Positions 15,541 to 23,123 of a DNA stretch of 64,000 bases are shown here, one piece after another (within the stretch, counting starts at the first letter, position 1; each line of letters opens with the position of its first letter). Below the pieces are notes generated by a model. That model had not been told where the DNA came from and did not search any database. It saw only the letters and a program-made list of their open reading frames with translations. The translations under genes were made by a program, and so were the position numbers. The stretch comes from Catenulispora acidiphila DSM 44928 (GTDB lineage: Bacteria; Actinomycetota; Actinomycetes; Streptomycetales; Catenulisporaceae): positions 248,001-312,000 of the forward strand of contig NC_013131.1 of NCBI RefSeq assembly GCF_000024025.1. Direction: 5' to 3'.

Positions 15541-16188
15541 TCAGGCTGCGCCGAACGGAAGCGTGTCCGGGCTCAGTGCGGCTGCGCCGGAGCGGGCGGC
15601 GGTCAGGCGGCGGCGGTGGTGGCGGCGGCACAGGACCTCGTAGCCGATCTCGTCGGCGACGGCGGTGTCGCCGACCACGACCTGCTCGCCTTCCACGACC
15701 ATCTCGCCGCCGAGGGTGCGGGCGTTGTGCGTGGCGCGGGCGCCGCACCAGCACAGTGTCTGGACCTGCAGGACCTCGATGCGGTCGGCGAGTTCGATCA
15801 GGCGCTTGCTGCCTGGGAACAGCCGGGTGCGGAAGTCGGTGGTGATGCCGAAGGCGTAGACGTCGATGCTCAGCTCGTCGACCATGCGCGCCAGCTGTTC
15901 GATGTGGTCCTCGGTGTAGAACTGCGCCTCGTCGGCGACCACGTAGTCCACCTTGCCGCCGGCGGACATCAACTGCACGACGTGGTTGAGCAGATCGGTG
16001 TTCTGGCCGACCTCCACGGCGGCGGCCTTCAGGCCCAGCCGGCTGGAGATCGTGGCGCTGCCGGCGCGGTCGTCGCGGGTGAAGATGAGCCCGGCCCGGC
16101 CGCGGGCGTTGTGGTTGTGGTCGAGTTGCAAGGCGAGGGTCGACTTGCCGCTGTCCATGGTTCCGGTGAAGAAGACGAGCTCGGCCAT
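15541..16188 (-). CDS. tdk: Thymidine kinase
   Basis: This is a type II (TK1-like) thymidine kinase of 215 residues, which phosphorylates thymidine with ATP in pyrimidine salvage. The P-loop is GTMDSGKST (residues 9-17). The DEAQF motif at about 88-92 supplies the catalytic-base and Mg region. The C-terminal lasso zinc site is visible as LCWCGA and LCRRHH. Length matches the family. The start ATG 16188 encodes MAELVFFTG, the normal N-terminus. It is followed 16 bp upstream by a small membrane-protein gene on the same strand that may share its transcript. Confidence 0.95.
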   Translation of the reverse strand: MAELVFFTGTMDSGKSTLALQLDHNHNARGRAGLIFTRDDRAGSATISSRLGLKAAAVEVGQNTDLLNHVVQLMSAGGKVDYVVADEAQFYTEDHIEQLARMVDELSIDVYAFGITTDFRTRLFPGSKRLIELADRIEVLQVQTLCWCGARATHNARTLGGEMVVEGEQVVVGDTAVADEIGYEVLCRRHHRRRLTAARSGAAALSPDTLPFGAA

Positions 16189-16204
16189 GGTCGCAGATTA
16201 TCCC

Positions 16205-16516
16205 CTATGCGCGCGGCAGCCCGCGAACGCTCGTGATTCGCGTACGGATACGCCCGAATGTCGGCTTCAGATACGGCCGCGCGAGCACCGCGGCCGCCGC
16301 CACGAGCGCCACGGCGACGAACAGCAGCCGGTCGCCGACGGTCAGTGAGGCGCGCCAGGCGGTCAGCGAGGCGTTGTGCCGCGAGTTCAGCGCGGTCCAG
16401 ACCGAGACGCCCTCGACGTGCGCGACCAGGCGTATCGCGTGCAGGTAGCTGCCCGCGACACAGCACAGCTCCGCGGCCGCGGCGGCGGCCAGTGCGGTGA
16501 GCGAGCGTCGGATCAT
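16205..16516 (-). CDS. Small membrane protein (103 aa)
   Basis: The start is taken at ATG 16516 (MIRRSLTALAA); the frame extends further but without coding character. Two hydrophobic helices are visible, at about residues 6-24 and 62-82, joined by a short loop, with a basic C-terminus. No family is recognised. It sits upstream of tdk on the same strand. Confidence 0.55.
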   Translation of the reverse strand: MIRRSLTALAAAAAAELCCVAGSYLHAIRLVAHVEGVSVWTALNSRHNASLTAWRASLTVGDRLLFVAVALVAAAAVLARPYLKPTFGRIRTRITSVRGLPRA

Positions 16517-16688
16517 CGCCTCACGATATCCACGGCGGTGCGGGGTGGGGCAAGCGCGTCGGGCGAACGCATCGGTACAGGGCGTGCGGTGCGGCGCGAT
16601 GTAGGGCGATGCGCGGCGATGTCGCACACACGCCTCGGGCGCGGAACCCCGGGCCGGGGACCGCGCCCGAGGAGGCGCCGATGACGGC

Positions 16689-17114
16689 TCAGCCCTGGCG
16701 GCTGATCGTCACCGCGGTGCCGTAGGCACAGATCTCGGTCCAGACGTCGCCCATCTCCGAGGTGTCGAAACGCATGCCGACGATGGCGTTGCCGCCCCGG
16801 TTGATGGCCTCCTGGATCATCCGCTGCATGACGTCGTTGCGGCTGTCCATCAGCGCCTTGGTCATGCCCTTGAGCTCGCCGCCGAACATCGACTTCAGGC
16901 CGGCGCCCATCTGGCTGAAGGCGTTGCGGCTGCGCACGGTGAGGCCGAAGACCTCGCCGTAGACGGCGTCGATGCGGTAGCCCGGGATGTCGTTCGTGGT
17001 GACGCACAGGAAGTTCTGCTGGAACCCCTGCTGCTGCGGCGGCGGAGCGTACTGCCCCTGCTGCGGCGGCGGGCCCTGCTGGTAACCGGGCTGTCCGTAA
17101 GGCTGCTGGCTCAT
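16689..17114 (-). CDS. YbjQ/UPF0145-family protein with Pro/Gln-rich N-terminus
   Basis: Residues 1-33 are a Gln/Pro/Tyr-rich low-complexity segment. Residues about 35-140 are a YbjQ-like domain (TTNDIPGYRIDAVYGEVFG, then NRGGNAIVGMRFDTSE), a small pentamer-forming fold once called heavy-metal-binding. The biochemical role of the family is not settled. The product is 141 residues, and the ATG at 17114 gives the natural MSQQPYGQPGYQQ start. It is divergent from the glycerophosphodiesterase gene across a 185-bp gap. Confidence 0.85.
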   Translation of the reverse strand: MSQQPYGQPGYQQGPPPQQGQYAPPPQQQGFQQNFLCVTTNDIPGYRIDAVYGEVFGLTVRSRNAFSQMGAGLKSMFGGELKGMTKALMDSRNDVMQRMIQEAINRGGNAIVGMRFDTSEMGDVWTEICAYGTAVTISRQG

Positions 17115-17299
17115 GTGTCCCCCTGAGGTGTGGGTGATCGGCGGGTAGTCCGTCGCTACGACGATACGACAAGGGACCCCCTGTCTGGTGGGCCAGTATG
17201 TCCGCTGCTCGAAGGGCTGGTGAAGGCGTTTTGAACACCTGCCCCTTTCTGGACCACTCCGGTGCCCCAGCGCCGGGTTCGTCTGGAAGGATTTGTTGC

Positions 17300-18295
17300 G
17301 TGCACTCCTTGCGCCCCTCCGAGCCCCGTCCGTCCGAACGGCGCCGCTCCGAGCCGGTCTCGCCAGTCCGGCAGCACGCCGCGCTGCGTACCGGCGCCTC
17401 CGGCCCCGGGCTCCCCCGCCGGCCCGCCCTGGAGATCCCCGTCATCGCCCACCGCGGCGCGTCCGATGACGTGCCGGAACACACGCTGGCCGCGTACGAA
17501 GCCGCGCTATTGCAAGGTGCGGACGGCTTGGAGTGCGACGTACGACTCACGGCGGACATGCAGCTGGTGTGCGTGCATGATCGCCGGGTGAACCGCACCT
17601 CCAACGGCCGGGGTGTGGTCTCCACGTTGGAGCTGGCGCAGTTGCGGCAGTTGGACTTCGGCTCCTGGAAGCAGCCGGCGGCCGGCGAGGAGCACGAGTA
17701 CGCCGAGTACCCGGACCTGCGGCGTGAGGGCGCGCACCGGGTGCTGACCCTGGAACGGCTGCTGCAGCTGGTGGTGGAGCATCCGCACCGGGTGGAGATG
17801 GCGATCGAGACCAAGCACCCGACCCGGTACGCCGGCCTGGTCGAGGAGCACCTCGTGGCGTTGCTGGACCGGTTCGGGCTGGCGCATCCGCGGCTGGGGG
17901 AGACCTCGCCGGTGCGGGTCATGTCGTTCTCGGCGATGTCGGTGCGGCGGATCCGTCGGCTCGCGCCGTCGTTGGACACGGTGCTGTTGTTGGACCGCGT
18001 TCCGCTGCGATTGCGGGACGGCTCACTGCCGCGCGGGGTGCGTATCGCCGGACCGGGAATCCATATTCTGCGAATCCATCCGGAATACGTGGAGCGTGTG
18101 CATTCCATGGGAAATCGCGTGCACGTCTGGACAGTGGATCAGCCCTCGGACATCGACCTGTGTGTCGAATTGGGCGTGGACGCGATCATCTCCAACCGCC
18201 CCAAAGCCGTGCTGGCCAGGCTGGGCCGCGACGGCACGGCGGCCGCGGCCGCGGCGCGTCACGGCGTCGTCGAGCTGAACCCCGATTCACCCTGA
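17300..18295 (+). CDS. Glycerophosphodiester phosphodiesterase
   Basis: GTG 17300 is chosen because GGAAGG lies 9 bases upstream; the frame is open back to 17198. The GDPD fold is clear: IAHRGASDD (His51, Arg52), EHTLAAYEAA, LECDV (Glu78, Asp80) and VHD (His93). Metal-dependent hydrolysis of glycerophosphodiesters to glycerol 3-phosphate and an alcohol is expected. The C-terminal GNRVHVWTVDQ and ISNRP motifs are typical of the family. The product is 331 residues. There is a Pro/Arg-rich N-terminal extension but no signal peptide, so it is probably cytoplasmic. Confidence 0.9.
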   Translation: MHSLRPSEPRPSERRRSEPVSPVRQHAALRTGASGPGLPRRPALEIPVIAHRGASDDVPEHTLAAYEAALLQGADGLECDVRLTADMQLVCVHDRRVNRTSNGRGVVSTLELAQLRQLDFGSWKQPAAGEEHEYAEYPDLRREGAHRVLTLERLLQLVVEHPHRVEMAIETKHPTRYAGLVEEHLVALLDRFGLAHPRLGETSPVRVMSFSAMSVRRIRRLAPSLDTVLLLDRVPLRLRDGSLPRGVRIAGPGIHILRIHPEYVERVHSMGNRVHVWTVDQPSDIDLCVELGVDAIISNRPKAVLARLGRDGTAAAAAARHGVVELNPDSP

Positions 18296-18365
18296 CTTTG
18301 TCGTTTTCCGCAAGGACGAACCGGGCATCTACCGCGAGTAGCTCCTCGTCGGCAGGGAGGGAGCC

Positions 18366-19253
18366 GTGGGGGTCGTCATGTCGGTGCAACCGGAGAGTCC
18401 CCGGAAATCAGTGAGTTTGTCCACGACGGTCACACGCGCCCCGGCGCCACGGCCCGCGGACAGCAGAGGCACGGGCGGGACCGAGTTCCCGTACACACCC
18501 GAAAGCGTCGGCACGGCCCGCCACGCGCTGGCCGACGCACTCCAGCGCATGCGCGTGGCACCCCCAGCCGCGGACGACGCGGTCCTGATCCTCTCGGAAC
18601 TGGTGAGCAACGCCCTCCGGCACGCCCTACCGCTGGCCGGCGGCACCATCCGAGTCGCCTGGTGGATGGCCGACGACAAGGTCCTGCGCATAGCCGTGAC
18701 CGACGGCGGCCGCCAACAACCGGGCCAAGCACCACCACTCAAAGCCGCAGAAGCCCCCGACCTGGTGGCACCCGACCTCGACGACATCGACGAATCCGCC
18801 GTGGACGGCCGCGGACTCGGCATCGTGGGCCTCCTGGCCGACGCCTGGGGCGTCGAACCCTGGTACGCCCCCGAAACAGAAGCAACGAGCCCCTATCTAC
18901 ACGCCGCCACCACATCAGCGACGGCATCAGCGGCATCATCGGCGGCGACATCCCGCGCTATTCACCCGGACCCCAGCGCCCCCAAAACAGTCTGGGCAGC
19001 AGTCCGCCTCCACGCCCGCCACGCAGCGCCCCCACCCCCCGACGACCAAGACCGCCGCTGGTGGCGCCGCATGCGCCTGTCCCTCACAGCCCACCTCCCC
19101 GGCACCACCCGCCCCCGCACCCGCGGCACCCGCCTGGGCGGCTCCCGCCTCGGCGAAGCCCGCGGCGGCCCAGACAGCGACGCGGCGGGTTCGGATACCG
19201 CCTGGGTGCCGCGATATCCCGAGGCGCGCGTGGGATGCGCGGCTGCCGGTTGA
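18366..19253 (+). CDS. RsbW-like ATP-binding regulatory protein
   Basis: The start GTG 18366 is 4 bases after an AGGGAGGGAG Shine-Dalgarno; an ATG at 18378 is the alternative. A HATPase_c domain covers residues 45-165: N-box ELVSNALRHA (about 78-87), VTDGG (111-115) and GRGLGIVGLLAD (148-159). This is the actinobacterial family of RsbW-type kinases and anti-sigma-like proteins. The C-terminal 130 residues are Arg/Pro-rich, of low complexity and probably disordered. No partner anti-anti-sigma gene is adjacent, so its target is unknown. Confidence 0.85.
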   Translation: MGVVMSVQPESPRKSVSLSTTVTRAPAPRPADSRGTGGTEFPYTPESVGTARHALADALQRMRVAPPAADDAVLILSELVSNALRHALPLAGGTIRVAWWMADDKVLRIAVTDGGRQQPGQAPPLKAAEAPDLVAPDLDDIDESAVDGRGLGIVGLLADAWGVEPWYAPETEATSPYLHAATTSATASAASSAATSRAIHPDPSAPKTVWAAVRLHARHAAPPPPDDQDRRWWRRMRLSLTAHLPGTTRPRTRGTRLGGSRLGEARGGPDSDAAGSDTAWVPRYPEARVGCAAAG

Positions 19254-19789
19254 GCGACAAGTGAGGATGAAGACGACGTGCGGCGCGCTGCCGCGATGCG
19301 AGGGCTGACTCGCTCGGCGGCGGCGCGGCGCAGCCGAGGCTTTGATCGCTAGTGCTGCCAGTGAAAGTTCCAGCGCGCTGCTGCGAGGCGAGGGCTGACT
19401 CGCTTATCGGCGGCGCGGCCGAGGCTTTGATCGCTAGTGCGGTCAGTGAAAGTTCCAGCGCGCTGTTGCGAGGCGAGGGCTCACTCACCTCGGAAGCAGC
19501 GCGGTGGCTGCGCTGTTCGGGTGAAGGCCTGACAACGCGAGACGCCACTTTCCACGTGCTCCAGATAGCAGTCACATGGAGGGCAGCCGGGAACAACTAG
19601 CTCGGCAGCTCGGCAGCGACTCGATGGCTCGGCACCACGATCGGCCCGGCGGCCTGGCTTGGCTCGCCGAGCGATCGGCTCGGCAGGCGTGCGGTGGCGC
19701 GGTAGTGATGCCGCGCGAGTCCGTACTCAGCAGCTTTCATCAGCGCGGGGTGGCGCGGTCGGTGTTGTCGCCGACCGCGCCGTGGTTCT
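19254..19789. other. Intergenic region containing tandem repeats
   Basis: About 540 bp separate the convergent RsbW-like and trpEG genes. The left half carries the 85-90 bp tandem repeats (19283-19490). The right half is GC-rich with repeated GGCTCGGCAG-like words and no gene. A minus-strand frame across it merely translates the repeats and has no family signature. Confidence 0.5.
19283..19490. repeat. Tandem 85-90 bp direct repeats, about 2.4 copies
   Basis: Units begin with GCGCGCTG at 19283, 19373 and 19458. Each contains GCGAGGGCT(G/C)ACTC and, in the first two, GAGGCTTTGATCGCTAGTGC followed by CAGTGAAAGTTCCA. The third is cut short after the ACTC segment. Spacing is 90 then 85 bp. Copies differ by a few substitutions and one 5-bp difference. 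It looks like a local duplication of non-coding sequence. Confidence 0.75.
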
Positions 19790-21736
19790 TCAACGGGTGA
19801 GGAGGCGGCGGATTTCGCGGCTGAGGATGCCGAGGCCGTCCATGGTCACCACGGATTCGGGGTGGAATTGGAGGCCGGTGAAGGAGGGGCCTCGGAGGGC
19901 GGCTGTCAGGGTGGTGCCGGGTAGGAGGACTGTGTCGAGGACTAGGAATTCTGGCTTGCGGGCCGCGTAGGAGTTGTAGAAGGCGACGCGTTCTGTGGTG
20001 CCGAAGAGGTCCAGCTCTACCTGCGTGCCTTGCATTGGGGTTGGGAGGCGGACCAGTTCCAGGCCGAGGGCGGCGGCTAGTGCCTCGTGGCCTAGGCAGA
20101 GGCCGAGGGTGGGGACGCGGTGGTCGATGAGGAGTTTGGCGAGGGTGCGGACGCTGGTCATGCGGGGCGACGCTGTATCGCGGGGGTCGCCGGGGCCGGG
20201 GCCGAGGAGGACCAGGTCGTAGGTGGTGTGGTCGGGGACTTCGTCGTGGGATACGCGGGTTGTCTCCAGGCCGAGGGCGCGGAGTTCCACGGCCAGCATC
20301 GAGGTGAAGGCGTCCTCGTTGTCGACGATCAGGACCTTGCGACCGGCCAGTTGTGGGTCGACGAGGTCCGCCGGCTCGTGCTCGTTCAGCCAGAAGCCGG
20401 ACAGGGATTCGTTGCGTGCGGACAGGAGGGCTGCGATCTCCGGGTCCTCGGACCACGGTGTGGTGCGGATCGGCGTGGCATCAGGCGCAGACAGGGGTGC
20501 AGGCGTAACAGAAGCAGCGGCGGCATCCGACCCGCCGAGCGGCGCCACCTCCGTCCCGACCGCCAACCCGCCGCGCGCGCCGAACCCCACCCCGAAGGCC
20601 CGCAGCACCCCCGCGGCCTTCGCGTACGTCTCCCGCACCTCCTCGTACGGATCGGACCCGCGCACCAGCGTCGCGCCGACCGGCACGCGCACCGTCCCGT
20701 CGTTCTCCACGTACGCCACGCGCAGCAGCAGCGGCGCGTCCATCGTCGGCGCGCCCGCCTCGTCGCGGCCGATCAGCGCCGCGACGCCCGCGTAGTAGCC
20801 GCGTCCGCCGCGTTCGTGGCGCTTGATCACGCGGAACGCGTTGCGGATCGGGGAGCCGGTGGCGGTGGGGGCGAACATCGTGGTGCGCAGGATCAGGCGC
20901 GGGTCCATCGTCGTGCGCGCCTCGATGTAGTACTCCGTGTGTGCGAGGTTCGCCATCTCCTTCAGGAACGGCCCGCGGACCCGGCCGCCGAGGTCGCCCA
21001 CCTCGGCGAGCATCTTCAGCTCCTCGTCCACCACCATCGCCAGTTCCTCGCGTTCCTTGGCGTCCTGCAGGAACGCCAGTACGCGCTCCCGCGAAGCCGT
21101 CGCCGGCGCCTCGCGCAGCGTCCCGCTGATCGGGTTCATCACCGCGACACCGTCGGCGAGCGACACGTGCCGCTCGGGTGTCGCCCCGACCATGAACCCC
21201 TCGCCGGTGTCGATAAGGAACGTCCAATAAGCGTTCCTCTCCTTCTCCAGCAATGCGCAGAACGCTCCGTACGCCGTCTCCCTTGCGGAATCGCAGTGTC
21301 CGACGAAGGTCCGCCGCAAGACGAAGTTCGACCCCTCGCCCGCACCGATCTCCTCATCCAGCACCCGCTTCACCGAAGCGCCATACGCCTCGTCATCCAC
21401 GTCGAAAGCGCCGTCCCGCAACACCGGTGGAGTAGCCGGCGGCAACTGCGCGATCCCGAACCTGCGTCGCTCCGTGATCCGCATAGCGAGCAGCGGAGCA
21501 TGGTCGTCATGACACTCGTCCCCGCGCTCCGTGAGTTGCCTATAGGGGACGAGTGCTAGGAGCGCATCAGAGTCCTCAGTAGGGAGATCCGCCAGTGCGG
21601 GGAACTGCTCGAAGGCCTGTCCGGTGAGCAGTTCGACCTCCGCCTCGACGCCGCGCCGGATCAGCGCGAAGGGCCCGTCCGGAAGCGACGGCGACGGCGA
21701 CGTCAGGGTGTCCTGGCCTTGGCCTTGGTGTGGCAT
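19790..21736 (-). CDS. trpE: Fused anthranilate synthase (TrpE-TrpG type)
   Basis: One 648-residue chain holds a chorismate-binding TrpE domain (about 1-430: MNPISGTLREAP, TMFAPTATGSPIRNA, GYYAGVAALIG) and a class I glutamine amidotransferase domain (about 455-648: nucleophile in LGLCLGHEA, His/Glu in LQFHPES). It makes anthranilate from chorismate and glutamine, the first committed step to tryptophan. The start ATG 21736 has GAGAGG 8 bases upstream; the frame is open back to 21811. The fused PhzE-like form is unlike separate trpE/trpG, but the Trp-rich leader peptide upstream argues for tryptophan biosynthesis over phenazine biosynthesis. It is not next to other trp genes. Confidence 0.9.
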   Translation of the reverse strand: MPHQGQGQDTLTSPSPSLPDGPFALIRRGVEAEVELLTGQAFEQFPALADLPTEDSDALLALVPYRQLTERGDECHDDHAPLLAMRITERRRFGIAQLPPATPPVLRDGAFDVDDEAYGASVKRVLDEEIGAGEGSNFVLRRTFVGHCDSARETAYGAFCALLEKERNAYWTFLIDTGEGFMVGATPERHVSLADGVAVMNPISGTLREAPATASRERVLAFLQDAKEREELAMVVDEELKMLAEVGDLGGRVRGPFLKEMANLAHTEYYIEARTTMDPRLILRTTMFAPTATGSPIRNAFRVIKRHERGGRGYYAGVAALIGRDEAGAPTMDAPLLLRVAYVENDGTVRVPVGATLVRGSDPYEEVRETYAKAAGVLRAFGVGFGARGGLAVGTEVAPLGGSDAAAASVTPAPLSAPDATPIRTTPWSEDPEIAALLSARNESLSGFWLNEHEPADLVDPQLAGRKVLIVDNEDAFTSMLAVELRALGLETTRVSHDEVPDHTTYDLVLLGPGPGDPRDTASPRMTSVRTLAKLLIDHRVPTLGLCLGHEALAAALGLELVRLPTPMQGTQVELDLFGTTERVAFYNSYAARKPEFLVLDTVLLPGTTLTAALRGPSFTGLQFHPESVVTMDGLGILSREIRRLLTR

Positions 21737-21806
21737 AGCGGTGCCTCTCAGTAGAGGCCGCTCCGTGTGAGGCTCACCGGGTCTTGTCGGAGAAGTTCTC
21801 CGAGAA

Positions 21807-21837
21807 ACCAAAACCGGCCGCCTTGCGAGGCGGCCGG
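21807..21837 (-). terminator. trp attenuator terminator
   Basis: On the minus strand a perfect 10-bp stem (CCGGCCGCCT/AGGCGGCCGG, 21814-21837) with a CGCA loop is followed by TTTTGGTTT. It lies between the Trp-rich leader peptide and the trpE(G) start, the expected place for an attenuator. Confidence 0.9.
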
Positions 21838-21857
21838 TGGGGAGCGTGGGTGCGCTG

Positions 21858-21911
21858 TTACCGGGGTCCGCCTGGGGCGGACCACCACCACTGTTGGGGG
21901 AACGAGCGCAT
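21858..21911 (-). CDS. trpL: trp leader peptide
   Basis: ATG 21911 to TAA encodes 17 residues: Met-Arg-Ser-Phe-Pro-Gln-Gln, three consecutive Trp, then Ser-Ala-Pro-Gly-Gly-Pro-Arg. Three tandem Trp codons immediately before an RNA hairpin (21865-21883) and a terminator are the signature of ribosome-mediated attenuation. Streptomyces trpE and Rhizobium trpE(G) leaders also carry a WWW run. No Shine-Dalgarno is visible. A TACTCT hexamer at 21918-21923 could be a -10 box, making the mRNA leaderless at this ATG. Confidence 0.85.
   Translation of the reverse strand: MRSFPQQWWWSAPGGPR
21865..21883 (-). promoter_or_regulatory. trp leader pause/antiterminator hairpin
   Basis: GGTCCGCC and GGCGGACC are perfect 8-bp arms around a 3-base loop. 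They overlap the last Trp codon and the end of the leader peptide. A ribosome stalled at the Trp codons would keep this hairpin from forming. This helix and the terminator would then control read-through into trpE(G). Confidence 0.7.
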
Positions 21912-22017
21912 GACCGCAGAGTAGCAGGGTGTCACCCGCCGTGTGGGCTCGTCTCACCCTCCGGGCCTACTAGGCTGACTCGGAAGCAAACACCCCAGCA
22001 AGGAAGGGCCGGCACGC

Positions 22018-23001
22018 ATGGGTAAGAAGTCGAGCAGGACCGCGAAGGCCGGGCCCGCGAAGGCTGTGGACGGCGAGATCCCGGTCGTCGGCGCGCGCGA
22101 GGCGTGCCCGTGCGGCTCCGGGCGCCGCTACAAGGCCTGTCACGGACGCGAGGCCGCAGCGGCGGCGCACCAGCAGGCCGCCGAGGTGACCGCCAACAAG
22201 CGGCCCTTCGAGGGGCTGCCGGGCGAGGCCGACATCGTGGCGATGCGCGAGCTGGTCCCGGCCGCCACCGCGCCGCTGAAGCTGGCCGGCGAGCACGCCG
22301 ACCGCACCGTCACCCTGGCCACCGTGCTGCCGATGGCCGCCCCGGCGGTGCACCGCGACACCGGCGAGATCATGCTGGCGCTCCAGACCCTGGCCACCTC
22401 CGGCGACCCGGACCGCGACCTGGCCGACGCCCTGCTGCGCGCCCTGGACAGCGCGCCGGGCACGGTCGTGGACTCCGCTGCACCGGCGGCGGACGGACCG
22501 CGTCTGCGCGACCTGCTGGACACCAGCGGGGACAGCCTGGGCATCACCGTCCACGAGGACTTCTCCTTCTGGATCATCGACGGCGCGGACGTCTCGCCGG
22601 AGGCGCAGCTCTCCCTGGAGCACGCCAACGCCGCCGCGTACCCGACCAAGAAGCTGGAGTCCGTCCCCTCGGCGTACTGGACGCGCATCCGCGAGAAGGG
22701 CCACCTGCGCTGGGTGATGCCGCACGAGGAGGAGAAGCTGATGGACGCGCTGGCGCGCCTGCACGCCGCCAAGCAGTCCAACCTCGGCGAGGGCACCCGC
22801 TACGTCGGTGCCTTCCGCGCCTGCGGCCTGGTCGTCCCCGTCTGGGATCTCCCTAAGGAGATGGAGGCCGCGGAGATCGAGAAGCCGGCAGCGGAGTTCG
22901 CGGAGCGTCTCGCCAAGGCGCTCACCGACGACAGCCCGCTGACGAACGATCAGCGCCGGGCGCGCGCCGGTCTGGTGAGCCGACAGGTGACGCTTCGCTA
23001 A
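22018..23001 (+). CDS. DUF5926 protein with SEC-C-type zinc motif
   Basis: ATG 22018 follows an AAGGAAGGG Shine-Dalgarno. Near the N-terminus is a SEC-C zinc motif, CPCGSGRRYKACHG (Cys30, Cys32, Cys41, His42), after a Lys/Ala-rich tail. The remaining 280 residues match the actinobacterial DUF5926 family (SFWIIDG, RWVMPHEEEKLMDALARLHA), whose function is unknown. The family is often mislabelled as SecA-like because of the zinc motif. The product is 327 residues. It is divergent from trpE(G) and its leader, and a terminator follows at 23080. Confidence 0.85.
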   Translation: MGKKSSRTAKAGPAKAVDGEIPVVGAREACPCGSGRRYKACHGREAAAAAHQQAAEVTANKRPFEGLPGEADIVAMRELVPAATAPLKLAGEHADRTVTLATVLPMAAPAVHRDTGEIMLALQTLATSGDPDRDLADALLRALDSAPGTVVDSAAPAADGPRLRDLLDTSGDSLGITVHEDFSFWIIDGADVSPEAQLSLEHANAAAYPTKKLESVPSAYWTRIREKGHLRWVMPHEEEKLMDALARLHAAKQSNLGEGTRYVGAFRACGLVVPVWDLPKEMEAAEIEKPAAEFAERLAKALTDDSPLTNDQRRARAGLVSRQVTLR

Positions 23002-23079
23002 GGGCTGGGCTGTGTCTAGCTGCACAGTTCGTTAGCTGGAGGTCTGTAGCTCTGTAGGTTGTAGCTCTGTAGCTCTATA

Positions 23080-23107
23080 GCGCGGGAACCCCTAGGGATT
23101 CCCGCGC
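23080..23107 (+). terminator. Rho-independent-like terminator after DUF5926 gene
   Basis: A perfect 9-bp stem (GCGCGGGAA/TTCCCGCGC) with a 10-base loop is followed by TTCTGCTT. It is preceded by a short run of degenerate TGTAGCTC repeats (about 23046-23078). It may also serve the convergent minus-strand gene. Confidence 0.7.
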
Positions 23108-23123
23108 TTCTGCTTGCTAGGCG

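Noticed and set aside
19084-19596. A 170-residue minus-strand frame over the tandem repeats
   Set aside because: Its apparent SESALAS repeats come only from translating the DNA repeats. It has no Shine-Dalgarno or family match and overlaps the RsbW-like gene.
19790-21736. Assignment of the fused enzyme to phenazine biosynthesis (PhzE)
   Set aside because: No other phz genes are nearby, and the upstream attenuator encodes tandem Trp codons, which points to tryptophan control.
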